Shown one piece after another: positions 1 to 5,638 of a stretch of 11,749 nucleotides of DNA. The stretch is from Halobacteriaceae archaeon Tc-Br11_E2g27 (lineage in GTDB: Archaea; Halobacteriota; Halobacteria; Halobacteriales; Haloarculaceae). The stretch covers positions 1-11,749 of the forward strand of contig LKNH01000053.1 in NCBI GenBank assembly GCA_001564135.1. Reading direction: 5' to 3'. The position numbers and the translations under genes are program-made. Under the pieces are notes generated by a model, which was not told the origin of the DNA, searched no databases, and worked only from the letters and a program-made list of their open reading frames with translations. The number at the start of each line of letters is the position of its first letter. Position 1 is the stretch's first letter.

Positions 1-74
1 CTGACCAGTATTGCTACCCAGAGCAGCACGAACAGAGCGAGTGACCACCACAGTGTTCGCAAGACGAGCCGCAT
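1..74 (-). CDS. N-terminal fragment of a probable membrane permease (possibly BtuC/FecCD type), cut by the window edge
   Basis: Read on the minus strand from an ATG at 74, the frame stays open to the edge and gives 24 residues: a short basic start (MRLVLRT), then a hydrophobic stretch with no charges (LALFVLLWVAILV). That looks like the first transmembrane helix of a polytopic protein. It diverges from a BtuF-like binding protein across a short AT-rich region. In haloarchaea such binding proteins are often divergent from, or next to, their FecCD/BtuC permease, so a permease is the best guess. This rests on context; 24 residues cannot prove the family. An AT-rich stretch at about 96-104 lies at the right distance for a leaderless start at 74. 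Confidence 0.45.
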   Translation of the reverse strand, partial: MRLVLRTLWWSLALFVLLWVAILV

Positions 75-95
75 TGTATGCAAATCTATTTACTT

Positions 96-110
96 TAGTT
101 AAATATTTAT
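96..110. promoter_or_regulatory. Shared AT-rich divergent promoter with TATA-like box
   Basis: The stretch TTAAATATTTAT at 99-110 is centred about 24-30 bases before the possible starts of the binding protein at 128/134. On the other strand the overlapping TTTAAC is centred about 26 bases before the ATG at 74. Both distances fit archaeal TATA boxes driving leaderless or nearly leaderless transcripts in both directions. Confidence 0.5.
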
Positions 111-127
111 TGAATCCCCATTGAGGG

Positions 128-1255
128 ATGGGTATGCGCACAACAACCCGATTGATTGTCGCCGTTGGATTACTGATGCTGCTGTCAGCAGGGATAGCTG
201 GCGTCAGCGCAGCAGAGACAAGCGTAGCCCAAGGGGACGAGCTCACCTGTGAGTTCCCTGTCGAAATGGAAGATGTCAGCGGTGAGACTGTCACGCTCGA
301 TGAAGAACCGGATGAAGTTGTCGTCCTGGCCGCAAGTGGTGCCCAGTACATGTGGTATATGGACGCTGAACACAAGGTTACGGGCGTTCCGGACTTTCAT
401 GCTACCCAATACATTGAGGGACTAGATGAGCGAACGAACGTTGTCGATGAGATGGGCTCACCGATTAACGAAGAGGTCGTTGCACTGGACCCTGACCTCG
501 TCTATGCACCGAGTGTCGTCAGTGATGAGGATGTCGAAGAGCTTCGTGATGCCGGATTGACTGTCTACCACGAGGAGATGAAAGTATCCATTGAAGACAC
601 CTATGCTGTGCTAGAGCGACTTGGACAGTTGGTTGGCGAATGTGAGGCTGCAACTGAGACAATCGAAGATATGCAGGGTGCTTTCGATGAGTTTGACCGG
701 GTCTTCGCTGATGAAGAGCCGGTGTCAGTCTTTTATTCCCTTGACCCTGAGACTGGATGGACCGCAGGGGCGGGGACAGTTGAAGACCAGCTGATTACGA
801 TTGCTGGTGGGGAAAATATCGCAGCGGATGAGTACGACTCCTACGCGGAGATAAGTGAAGAGGATGTCGTCGATGCCGACCCCGAGTGGCTTGTTATCGG
901 TGAAAACCGAGAGTTACCGCCTGAAGCCGAGGATACAACTGCCGTCCAGGAAGACCAGATTGTACGGGTAAATCCAAACTTCATCAGTCAGCACGGGCCG
1001 GTTCTGACCGAGCCAACCGCTGACATGGCTGAACAGTTCCATCCCGAAGCCTACGAGGAACTGGACCAGAACCTGATTAGGCTTATCGACGATGATACCT
1101 TTACGACTGAGCCGCTGGAAGATACTGATGATACTACCGACGAAACAGATGATGTTGATGACACAGCGGATGCAGACGACGACGGTGCTGGATTAACCAT
1201 TGTGACCGCAGCGTTGGCGCTTTCGCTGGTGGCACTCATCGCTCGCAAACGGTAA
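128..1255 (+). CDS. BtuF-like ABC transporter substrate-binding protein with PGF-CTERM-like C-terminal anchor
   Basis: Extracellular periplasmic-binding-protein fold of the cobalamin/ferric-siderophore type (TroA/BtuF clan), expected to capture a corrinoid or iron chelate and pass it to a FecCD/BtuC permease. Residues 1-29 form a Sec-type signal (basic start, hydrophobic core, VSA/A site) with no lipobox. Family hallmarks are the opening C-x-FPV near residue 41, PDEVVVLAASGAQYMWYM, ERTNVV, VVALDPDLVYAP, the LVGECEAA stretch and PEWLVIGEN. An Asp/Thr-rich linker of about 25 residues is followed by a hydrophobic helix and a terminal RKR, which is the plan of PGF-CTERM proteins, but the PGF tripeptide itself is absent (DDGAG instead). 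The start could be ATG 128 or 134; the TATA-like box fits either. The gene is divergent from a probable permease and convergent with an ABC ATPase of a different subclass. The ligand is inferred from the family only. Confidence 0.88.
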   Translation: MGMRTTTRLIVAVGLLMLLSAGIAGVSAAETSVAQGDELTCEFPVEMEDVSGETVTLDEEPDEVVVLAASGAQYMWYMDAEHKVTGVPDFHATQYIEGLDERTNVVDEMGSPINEEVVALDPDLVYAPSVVSDEDVEELRDAGLTVYHEEMKVSIEDTYAVLERLGQLVGECEAATETIEDMQGAFDEFDRVFADEEPVSVFYSLDPETGWTAGAGTVEDQLITIAGGENIAADEYDSYAEISEEDVVDADPEWLVIGENRELPPEAEDTTAVQEDQIVRVNPNFISQHGPVLTEPTADMAEQFHPEAYEELDQNLIRLIDDDTFTTEPLEDTDDTTDETDDVDDTADADDDGAGLTIVTAALALSLVALIARKR

Positions 1256-1307
1256 TATAGCGAGTCCTCAACAGACGTATTTTCAACAACACTGCCTCGT
1301 CACCGCG

Positions 1308-2477
1308 TCACTGTTTTTCTAATCCAGGATACCATGCGAGCGGATGGTCTGCCGTGATAGAGACCGCGACCGGTTGATTGTGTTCGAACGTCTCAACGTG
1401 GTTGTGCAGACAACGAACCGTTGCACCATTATTGAGTTCGACGCGATAGACAAAATTCGGGCCGTTGTACTGACGATGTGTGATGGTGCCGTCAGCCGTT
1501 GCCTCGTTTGTCGGAATCGCCTCGAGGTCGTCGGGCCGGAGGAGAATATCGATTGTTGCGCCGTCGTAAGCATCCACGGGACCATTTAACTGCTCGACGC
1601 TCAGTATCCCGAGGTCAGTCTCAACGATATCACCTTTGACCGTCGCAGGGAGAAAGCTAGCACGACCGAGGAAACTTGCAACGAACCGTGATTCCGGATT
1701 CTCGAAGACGCTCTCGGGCTGACCAACCTGTTCGAGTTGCCCATCGTTCATAATCGCAACCCGGTCGGAAATTGAGAGTGCCTCCTCCTGGTCGTGTGTG
1801 ACCGAGATTGCGGTGACGCCAGTTGCTTTGAGAATCCGCCGAACCTCCTCGCGCATCTCGACACGGAGACGAACGTCTAGATTCGAGAATGGCTCATCGA
1901 GCAAGAGGACAGCAGGCTCCGGTGCAAGAGAGCGAGCGAGTGCCACCCGCTGTTGTTGCCCGCCGGAGAGTGCGTCCGGTCGTTTATCTCGGTGGTCCGA
2001 CAGACCAACGAGTTCAAGCAGTTCATCAACGCGCGCAGCCGCTCGTTCATCTTCCCAGTTGTTCAATCCGAACGCGACGTTTTCAGCAACTGTGAGGTGC
2101 GGAAACAGCGCAAAGTCCTGAAAAACCAGTCCAATATCCCGCTTTTCGGCCGGGAGGAACTGCGTGGAATCAGCGACGATATCACTGGCGATGCGAATTT
2201 CCCCGCTGGAAGGTTGTTCCAACCCTGCGACCATCCGCAACATTGTGGTCTTTCCACAGCCGGACGGACCAAGCAGGGTCAGAATCTCACCATCCCGAAC
2301 GGTAAGCGAAAAGTCTGACACTGCATCCTCTTGACCGAACGTTTTTGTTACGTTATCGAGCGTCAGCACGGTGTCGCCGACAGCTGTCCGTTCCACGAAC
2401 GGTTGAGAGCTGCTGGTTGATTCGCTCGAAGAAACCGCCGTATCGTAGTGGTCGGACTGCATACTCTGATTTGACAT
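1308..2477 (-). CDS. ABC transporter ATP-binding protein, FbpC/PotA-like with C-terminal TOBE domain
   Basis: Cytoplasmic ATPase of an import system. Visible motifs: Walker A GPSGCGKTT (70-78), Q-loop Q120, signature LSGGQQQR (170-177), Walker B VLLLDEP (190-196), D-loop SNLD (198-201) and H-loop H228 in SVTHDQEEAL. A TOBE-like region follows from about residue 270 to the end (QPESVFENP, then a beta-rich tail). This layout belongs to ATPases of Fe3+ (FbpC), spermidine/putrescine (PotA), thiamine or sugar-type importers, not to BtuD-type cobalamin ATPases, which lack TOBE. A Ser-rich extension of about 35 residues precedes the conserved TLDNVTKTFG; a start at the internal Met6 is also possible. 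No permease or matching binding protein adjoins it on its own strand here, so substrate and partners are unknown. It is convergent with the BtuF-like gene, separated by about 50 bases. Confidence 0.9.
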   Translation of the reverse strand: MSNQSMQSDHYDTAVSSSESTSSSQPFVERTAVGDTVLTLDNVTKTFGQEDAVSDFSLTVRDGEILTLLGPSGCGKTTMLRMVAGLEQPSSGEIRIASDIVADSTQFLPAEKRDIGLVFQDFALFPHLTVAENVAFGLNNWEDERAAARVDELLELVGLSDHRDKRPDALSGGQQQRVALARSLAPEPAVLLLDEPFSNLDVRLRVEMREEVRRILKATGVTAISVTHDQEEALSISDRVAIMNDGQLEQVGQPESVFENPESRFVASFLGRASFLPATVKGDIVETDLGILSVEQLNGPVDAYDGATIDILLRPDDLEAIPTNEATADGTITHRQYNGPNFVYRVELNNGATVRCLHNHVETFEHNQPVAVSITADHPLAWYPGLEKQ

Positions 2478-2593
2478 CGTTACCTCTTGTGACAGCGATG
2501 GATAGAGAGAATAGTCGGAGTGGTCATACGCTCGGTTACAATCATTGCTCTCTAGTTTTTAGGGCAGCCAAAAGAATCTATCGCTCTTTACCA

Positions 2594-2611
2594 GAGGGTG
2601 AACGGACCCTC
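2594..2611 (+). promoter_or_regulatory. Short inverted repeat upstream of the thiolase operon (possible operator)
   Basis: GAGGGT at 2594-2599 and ACCCTC at 2606-2611 are perfect complements with a 6-base spacer. They lie in the divergent region between the ABC ATPase and the thiolase gene, about 42 bases before the preferred thiolase ATG and just upstream of a weak TATA-like GATTATC (about 2621-2627). Position and symmetry suit a repressor site near the transcription-factor B site, but a chance palindrome of this length is possible. Confidence 0.25.
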
Positions 2612-2652
2612 CCGCCGAAGGATTATCAACGGTGACGGCCCTCGATATAGCC

Positions 2653-3804
2653 ATGGATGTAGCCGTTATCGGTGCTTCGATGACTCCCTTTGGGAGTCAC
2701 GACAAGTGGATACGTGAGTTACTCGTCGATGCTGCAGAGGGTTGTCTGGCAGATGGCAGCGTCGAACGAACTGCTATCGACCATCTGTATGTGTCGAACA
2801 TGGCAAGCGGCGAGTTCGAGGGACAGACCGGGATAATGAACGCACTGGCACAAGATATCGGTGTCATGCCCGCCTATACGCAACGGGTTGGCCAGACATC
2901 GGCATCCGGTGGGGCAGGGTTGCTTGCAGCCTGGCAATCAATCGCCTCGGGTGCAAGCGAGATGACGCTCCTGGTCGGCGGTGAAAAGATGACGCATTTG
3001 CCAACGGGCGAGTCGGCTGATATCATCTCCTCGATAACCCATCCGGTCGAATACAGTCATGGTGTGACGCTCCCGACGTTTGCTGGGCTTGCTGCACGAG
3101 CGTATCTGAACGAAACAGACGCAACGCGGGAAAGTCTCGCTCACGTGTCCGTCAAAAACCATGCAAACGCAACAAAAAACCCCTATGCGCAGTTTCAGAA
3201 AGTCATCGATGTAGAGACGGTGTTATCCAGTCCCGTCGTTGCCGACCCGCTCCGGCTGTACGATTACTGTCCGGTAACGGATGGCGCAGCGGCATTGCTT
3301 TTTTGTCCGGTAGAGGTCGCACGAGAATACACAGACGAATTTGTCCGCGTGGCTGGCGTCGCCGGAGCAACAGATACCCACGTCGTCCACGAGCGCCCTG
3401 ACCCGACGTGGATGACGGCAGTTGCGGAAAGTGCGAAGAAACTCTTCGAGCAATCGGGCTACGGTCCCGCTGATGTTGATATCGCTGAACTTCACGATAT
3501 GGTCAGTCTGCTCGAACCCCTCCAGCTCGAAGCCTTTGGCTTTGCCGAACGCGGCGAGGGCTGGCGGTGGGCGCTTGAAGGCAAAACCGCACCGGATGGC
3601 GAATTACCGGTCAACCTCTCAGGCGGTCTCAAAGCCCGCGGCCACCCGCTAGGGGGCACTGGCGTCGCCCAGGCAGTTGAACTTTACTGGCAGTTGCTCG
3701 GGCAAGCAGGCGAGCGGCAGGTCGAAGCGGAGCGTGGTCTCTGTTGTAACGTTGGTGGCTTCGGAAACTGTGTCACAAGCGCCCTCTTCGAGGTGGGAAT
3801 ATGA
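2653..3804 (+). CDS. Thiolase-fold protein (acetyl-CoA acetyltransferase-like), nucleophile Cys replaced by Ser
   Basis: 383 residues in the archaeal thiolase/SCPx-like family, which normally make or cleave 3-ketoacyl-CoA. The ATG at 2653 is preferred over GTG 2632 because family members begin directly with M-x-VAVIGASMTPFG and a weak TATA-like box sits about 29 bases before it. Motifs: MASGEFEGQTG, the active-site loop QTSASGGAGLLAAW (81-94), LVGGEKMTH, DPLRLYDYCPVTDGAAALL, ELHDMVSLLE with H281, NLSGGLKARGHPLGGTG with H331, and CCNVGGFGN with C365. By alignment from memory, S83 occupies the place of the acylated Cys, while the His and second Cys positions are kept. I recall other haloarchaeal relatives with the same QTSASGG loop, so this may be a subfamily trait. 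The gene overlaps the DUF35 gene by ATGA, typical of archaeal thiolase-DUF35 partners. Substrate unknown. Confidence 0.88.
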   Translation: MDVAVIGASMTPFGSHDKWIRELLVDAAEGCLADGSVERTAIDHLYVSNMASGEFEGQTGIMNALAQDIGVMPAYTQRVGQTSASGGAGLLAAWQSIASGASEMTLLVGGEKMTHLPTGESADIISSITHPVEYSHGVTLPTFAGLAARAYLNETDATRESLAHVSVKNHANATKNPYAQFQKVIDVETVLSSPVVADPLRLYDYCPVTDGAAALLFCPVEVAREYTDEFVRVAGVAGATDTHVVHERPDPTWMTAVAESAKKLFEQSGYGPADVDIAELHDMVSLLEPLQLEAFGFAERGEGWRWALEGKTAPDGELPVNLSGGLKARGHPLGGTGVAQAVELYWQLLGQAGERQVEAERGLCCNVGGFGNCVTSALFEVGI

Positions 3805-4217
3805 CTGACACCGTCGACGGAACCGAAGATGGCGAACCAACAGAATCGTTGCTACTCGCACACCGTTGTACTGACGGCCACCTCAACTACCCGTCACATC
3901 CAACCTGTACAACTTGTGGGGCAGAGTTAGTGGAGACGGTGGATTTAACCCAGCAATCTGGCCAAGTGATAACGTGGACGCAAGCTACGACCACACCACC
4001 CGGCGTGCGTGAGCCCAATACGCTGGCTATCGTGGAATTTACGGTCGAGGAAGAAACGGTTCGCGTGCTTGGCGGAACAACTGATGAGGTGGCGATTGGA
4101 GATACCGTTCGACCAGTCTTTGTCGAACGACTTCGCGACCCGGAGCAAGCCATTCGTCGGACTGAAAGCCAATCCTGGGGCGGTTTTCGATTTGAACCAG
4201 TAGACGACGAGCGCTAG
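3801..4217 (+). CDS. DUF35 Zn-ribbon/OB-fold protein, partner of the thiolase
   Basis: 138 residues. DUF35 proteins couple an N-terminal zinc ribbon to an OB fold and act as partners or scaffolds for thiolase-superfamily enzymes; in methanogens one bridges thiolase and HMG-CoA synthase. A zinc-ribbon-like set of residues is seen at C23, H27, C36 and C39 (CTDGH and CTTCG), so one of the usual four cysteines may be replaced by His27. The OB-like part follows (QVITWTQATTTPPGVREPNTLAIVEF, split by strands, then IGDTVRPVFVE). Start ATG 3801 overlaps the thiolase stop as ATGA, which argues for translational coupling and a physical complex. A T5 run follows the stop at 4221-4225. Role in this operon is inferred from the family and the pairing. 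Confidence 0.87.
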   Translation: MTDTVDGTEDGEPTESLLLAHRCTDGHLNYPSHPTCTTCGAELVETVDLTQQSGQVITWTQATTTPPGVREPNTLAIVEFTVEEETVRVLGGTTDEVAIGDTVRPVFVERLRDPEQAIRRTESQSWGGFRFEPVDDER

Positions 4218-4220
4218 CCA

Positions 4221-4225
4221 TTTTT
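4221..4225 (+). terminator. Oligo-T run after the thiolase-DUF35 operon
   Basis: Five T residues directly follow the DUF35 stop codon in the 19-base gap before the convergent DUF2237 gene. Archaeal transcription often ends at such runs without a hairpin. The run is short, so support is modest. Confidence 0.3.
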
Positions 4226-4236
4226 CTTCGGCGGTA

Positions 4237-4623
4237 TCACTCAAAATCGTACTCCAGACTCACGTATTCGTTTTCGTTGAGGGTCGAAAAATACACGTCA
4301 TCAAGTACGGCTTCGTTCGTTGCTTCGAGAACCACCGGGGGTGCAACATCATGTTCGAGTGCTTCGACCCAGCGCCCCAGACAGACACACCACCGGTCAC
4401 CCGGCGACAATCCCGGAAACGCAAGCTCCGGACGGGGCGTACTCAGGTCGTTTCCACGGCGTTTGCTGAACTGGAGAAACTCCCTTGTCATCACTGCACA
4501 GACCTCATGCCGGCCACTGTCTTCGTCGATATCGTGACAACAACCATCCCGAAGGTAGCCGGTTACAGGGTCAGTGCTACATGGCTCCAATTCCGTTCCG
4601 AGGACGTTCGTTTCCTCCGTCAT
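4237..4623 (-). CDS. DUF2237 family protein
   Basis: 128 residues, full length for the family. It matches the strongly conserved DUF2237 pattern: NVLGTELEPCSTDPVTGYLRDG, CCHDIDEDSGRHEVCAVMT, FLQFSKRRGNDLSTPRPE, FPGLSPGDRWCVC and APPVVLEATNEAVL (each given in part). The family is widespread in bacteria and archaea, and its biochemical function is unknown. Several conserved Cys (the CC pair, C in EVCAVMT, the CVC pair) and His residues could bind metal or be redox-active, but that is only a guess from the sequence. The gene is single, convergent with the thiolase operon (19-base gap) and divergent from the HEWD gene. No strong TATA box is evident before its start. Confidence 0.9.
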   Translation of the reverse strand: MTEETNVLGTELEPCSTDPVTGYLRDGCCHDIDEDSGRHEVCAVMTREFLQFSKRRGNDLSTPRPELAFPGLSPGDRWCVCLGRWVEALEHDVAPPVVLEATNEAVLDDVYFSTLNENEYVSLEYDFE

Positions 4624-4729
4624 TAACAGTTCTAGTTGTTGGACTCGTAAGGTCGTTTGTGTTTGATTATCCGGTATTTGCTGTCCGGGCGGAAAGGGGC
4701 CTGATAATCAGACAGACTCGCGATACACG

Positions 4730-4809
4730 TTATCCCGGTTGATGGAGCAATTGCAAATGCGTACGCAAGTGGTGACAAATCCATCACAGGTTGCGCCGAC
4801 CGGACTAAC
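4730..4809. repeat. Palindromic intergenic element E4 (about 80 bp)
   Basis: An imperfect palindrome whose arms (4730-4745 and 4793-4809) pair at most positions, several as G-U. It aligns along its whole length with the element at 7053-7137: 19 of 24 positions at the left end (both contain GCAATTG or ACAATTG), the shared words ACGCA and GTGGTGAC, then 25 of 33 at the right end (ATCACAG and CGACC shared). The other copy has 5 extra bases in the middle. It lies between divergent genes, so it is not placed as a terminator. Confidence 0.6.
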
Positions 4810-4837
4810 CAACTATTGGACAGTTTTTGTTTGTTTC

Positions 4838-4851
4838 GTCGACGTGTCGAC
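4838..4851. promoter_or_regulatory. 14-bp palindrome GTCGAC-GT-GTCGAC upstream of HEWD gene
   Basis: Two copies of GTCGAC separated by two bases lie about 45 bases before the TATA-like box of the HEWD gene, in the divergent region with DUF2237. The half-sites are also direct repeats because each is self-complementary. It could be an operator, but no known regulator is recognised. The rest of 4624-4918 holds element E4 and otherwise nothing I can support; short reading frames there look spurious. Confidence 0.25.
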
Positions 4852-4890
4852 AAACGTTCACCCTCTCCGGGAAATACCAACCGTGAACTT

Positions 4891-4899
4891 TGTATTTAT
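4891..4899 (+). promoter_or_regulatory. TATA-like box of the HEWD gene
   Basis: TGTATTTAT at 4891-4899 is centred about 23 bases before the ATG at 4919. This is the normal distance for a haloarchaeal leaderless transcript and supports the short start over longer upstream extensions of the frame. Confidence 0.5.
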
Positions 4900-4918
4900 C
4901 CAGCATCTCAGAGCAAGT

Positions 4919-5104
4919 ATGTCAACAGTTATCCCGCCAACAAAGCGTCAGTGCGAGCGATGCGGGCGGAGCGAAGTATGGGATGAGGACCAATCGACCT
5001 GGGTTGTGGCCGTCGAGAATGGAACAAAAGAACCCGGCCAACCACACTGTCTACACGAGTGGGACATCAACGGAAGCTACAATCCGTTTGAAGGTCACTC
5101 CTGA
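4919..5104 (+). CDS. HEWD family small zinc-ribbon-like protein
   Basis: 61 residues, a typical haloarchaeal microprotein. A CERCG motif (C12, C15) is followed by a Trp-containing segment and then PHCLHEWDING, which holds C44, H46 and the HEWD tetrapeptide that names the family. The Cys/His set suggests one bound zinc, as in other small haloarchaeal zinc-finger proteins. The function is unknown; roles in regulation or protein contact are speculation. ATG 4919 is chosen because the conserved part begins there and a TATA-like box lies about 23 bases upstream; the frame is open further upstream, but that part is not protein-like and runs through a repeat. The stop codon (5102-5104) coincides with the outer edge of the palindromic element at 5104-5183. 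Confidence 0.85.
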   Translation: MSTVIPPTKRQCERCGRSEVWDEDQSTWVVAVENGTKEPGQPHCLHEWDINGSYNPFEGHS

Positions 5105-5183
5105 TACTGCTGGTCGTAAGCTATCGAACAACCTCGTCACCCCGGGGTGGCGAGTATGTGAACGAAGTTACGTCCGGCAGCAT
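5104..5183. repeat. 80-bp palindromic element E1, left of cutA
   Basis: A long imperfect palindrome centred between 5143 and 5144. The core at 5133-5154 pairs completely except for one G-U (CACCCCGGGGTG in the middle). The outer arms 5104-5119 and 5168-5183 match at 13 of 16 positions. It is about 80% identical, without gaps, to the element at 5559-5638, with the right half much better conserved than the left. It starts on the last base of the HEWD stop codon and ends 34 bases before the cutA ATG. Confidence 0.85.
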
Positions 5184-5217
5184 GAACTACAAGGTTCGTC
5201 CCGATATTTGTTCAACT

Positions 5218-5529
5218 ATGCCGACCGTCTATATTACTGCGCCAACGGATGCTGCGAATGCGATTGCTCGAACACTCGTCGACGAAGAGCTTGCAGCCTG
5301 TGTCAACCTCATTGAAATTAGCTCGGTTTATCGCTGGGACGGAGAAGTTATTGAGGACGACGAGATTGCGTTGCTGGCAAAGACAACTGCCTCGCGATAT
5401 GAGGCACTAAAAGAGCGAGTCGTTGAACTACACCCCTATGATGTCCCCTGTATCGAACGATTTGACGAAGCAGACGTGCTCGATACGTATGGACAGTGGG
5501 TAGATGAAGAGACAGGCACAACGGAATGA
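5218..5529 (+). CDS. cutA: CutA family divalent-cation tolerance protein
   Basis: 103 residues, the normal CutA length. CutA proteins are trimeric, ferredoxin-like alpha/beta proteins of the PII-like superfamily, linked historically to copper tolerance; the precise molecular role is still unsettled. Family features: the opening strand MPTVYITAPTD, the helix with LVDEELAACVNL (conserved Cys-Val-Asn), then SVYRWDGEV with the conserved Trp, DDEIALLAKT, and HPYDVPCIERF close to the conserved HPYEVP motif. The ATG at 5218 is chosen because CutA begins with this beta strand; the frame extends upstream to 5158 only through the repeat. No clear TATA box stands about 26 bases before it, so it may be read from the HEWD promoter or from within the repeat. 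The gene is framed on both sides by 80-bp palindromic elements. Confidence 0.93.
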   Translation: MPTVYITAPTDAANAIARTLVDEELAACVNLIEISSVYRWDGEVIEDDEIALLAKTTASRYEALKERVVELHPYDVPCIERFDEADVLDTYGQWVDEETGTTE

Positions 5530-5558
5530 TTGAGGCAGCGTTCCTGATTAGTTCATTC

Positions 5559-5638
5559 AGACTACTGGACGTAAGCCTTTAAACCATATCGCCACCCCGG
5601 GGTGGCGAGTATTTTTACGAAGTTACGTCCGGCAGTAT
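5559..5638. repeat. 80-bp palindromic element E2, right of cutA
   Basis: An imperfect palindrome centred between 5598 and 5599. The core 5589-5608 is a perfect 20-bp palindrome containing GCCACCCCGGGGTGGC. It aligns without gaps to E1 and in the same orientation as judged by the better conserved half (CGAGTAT, ACGAAGTTACGTCCGGCAG). It lies in the convergent gap between cutA and the minus-strand gene 5638-5985, and its last base is the first base of that gene's stop triplet. Confidence 0.85.

Noticed and set aside
4632..4880. Open frame of about 82 residues on the minus strand
   Set aside because: No recognisable motif, and its composition is basic and Ser/Arg-rich, unlike the acidic neighbours. 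It overlaps element E4 and the divergent promoter region, so it is best seen as chance.
4739..4918. In-frame upstream extension of the HEWD protein by 60 residues
   Set aside because: The extension runs through the palindromic element E4, has no protein-like features, and a TATA-like box sits inside it at the right distance for a start at 4919.
5158..5217. Longer CutA start at GTG 5158
   Set aside because: The extra 20 residues are encoded largely by repeat E1; CutA family proteins start at the beta strand encoded from ATG 5218.
5104..5638. Possible CRISPR array from the two 80-bp repeats around cutA
   Set aside because: Only two repeats, too long for CRISPR repeats, and the 'spacer' is a complete cutA gene.
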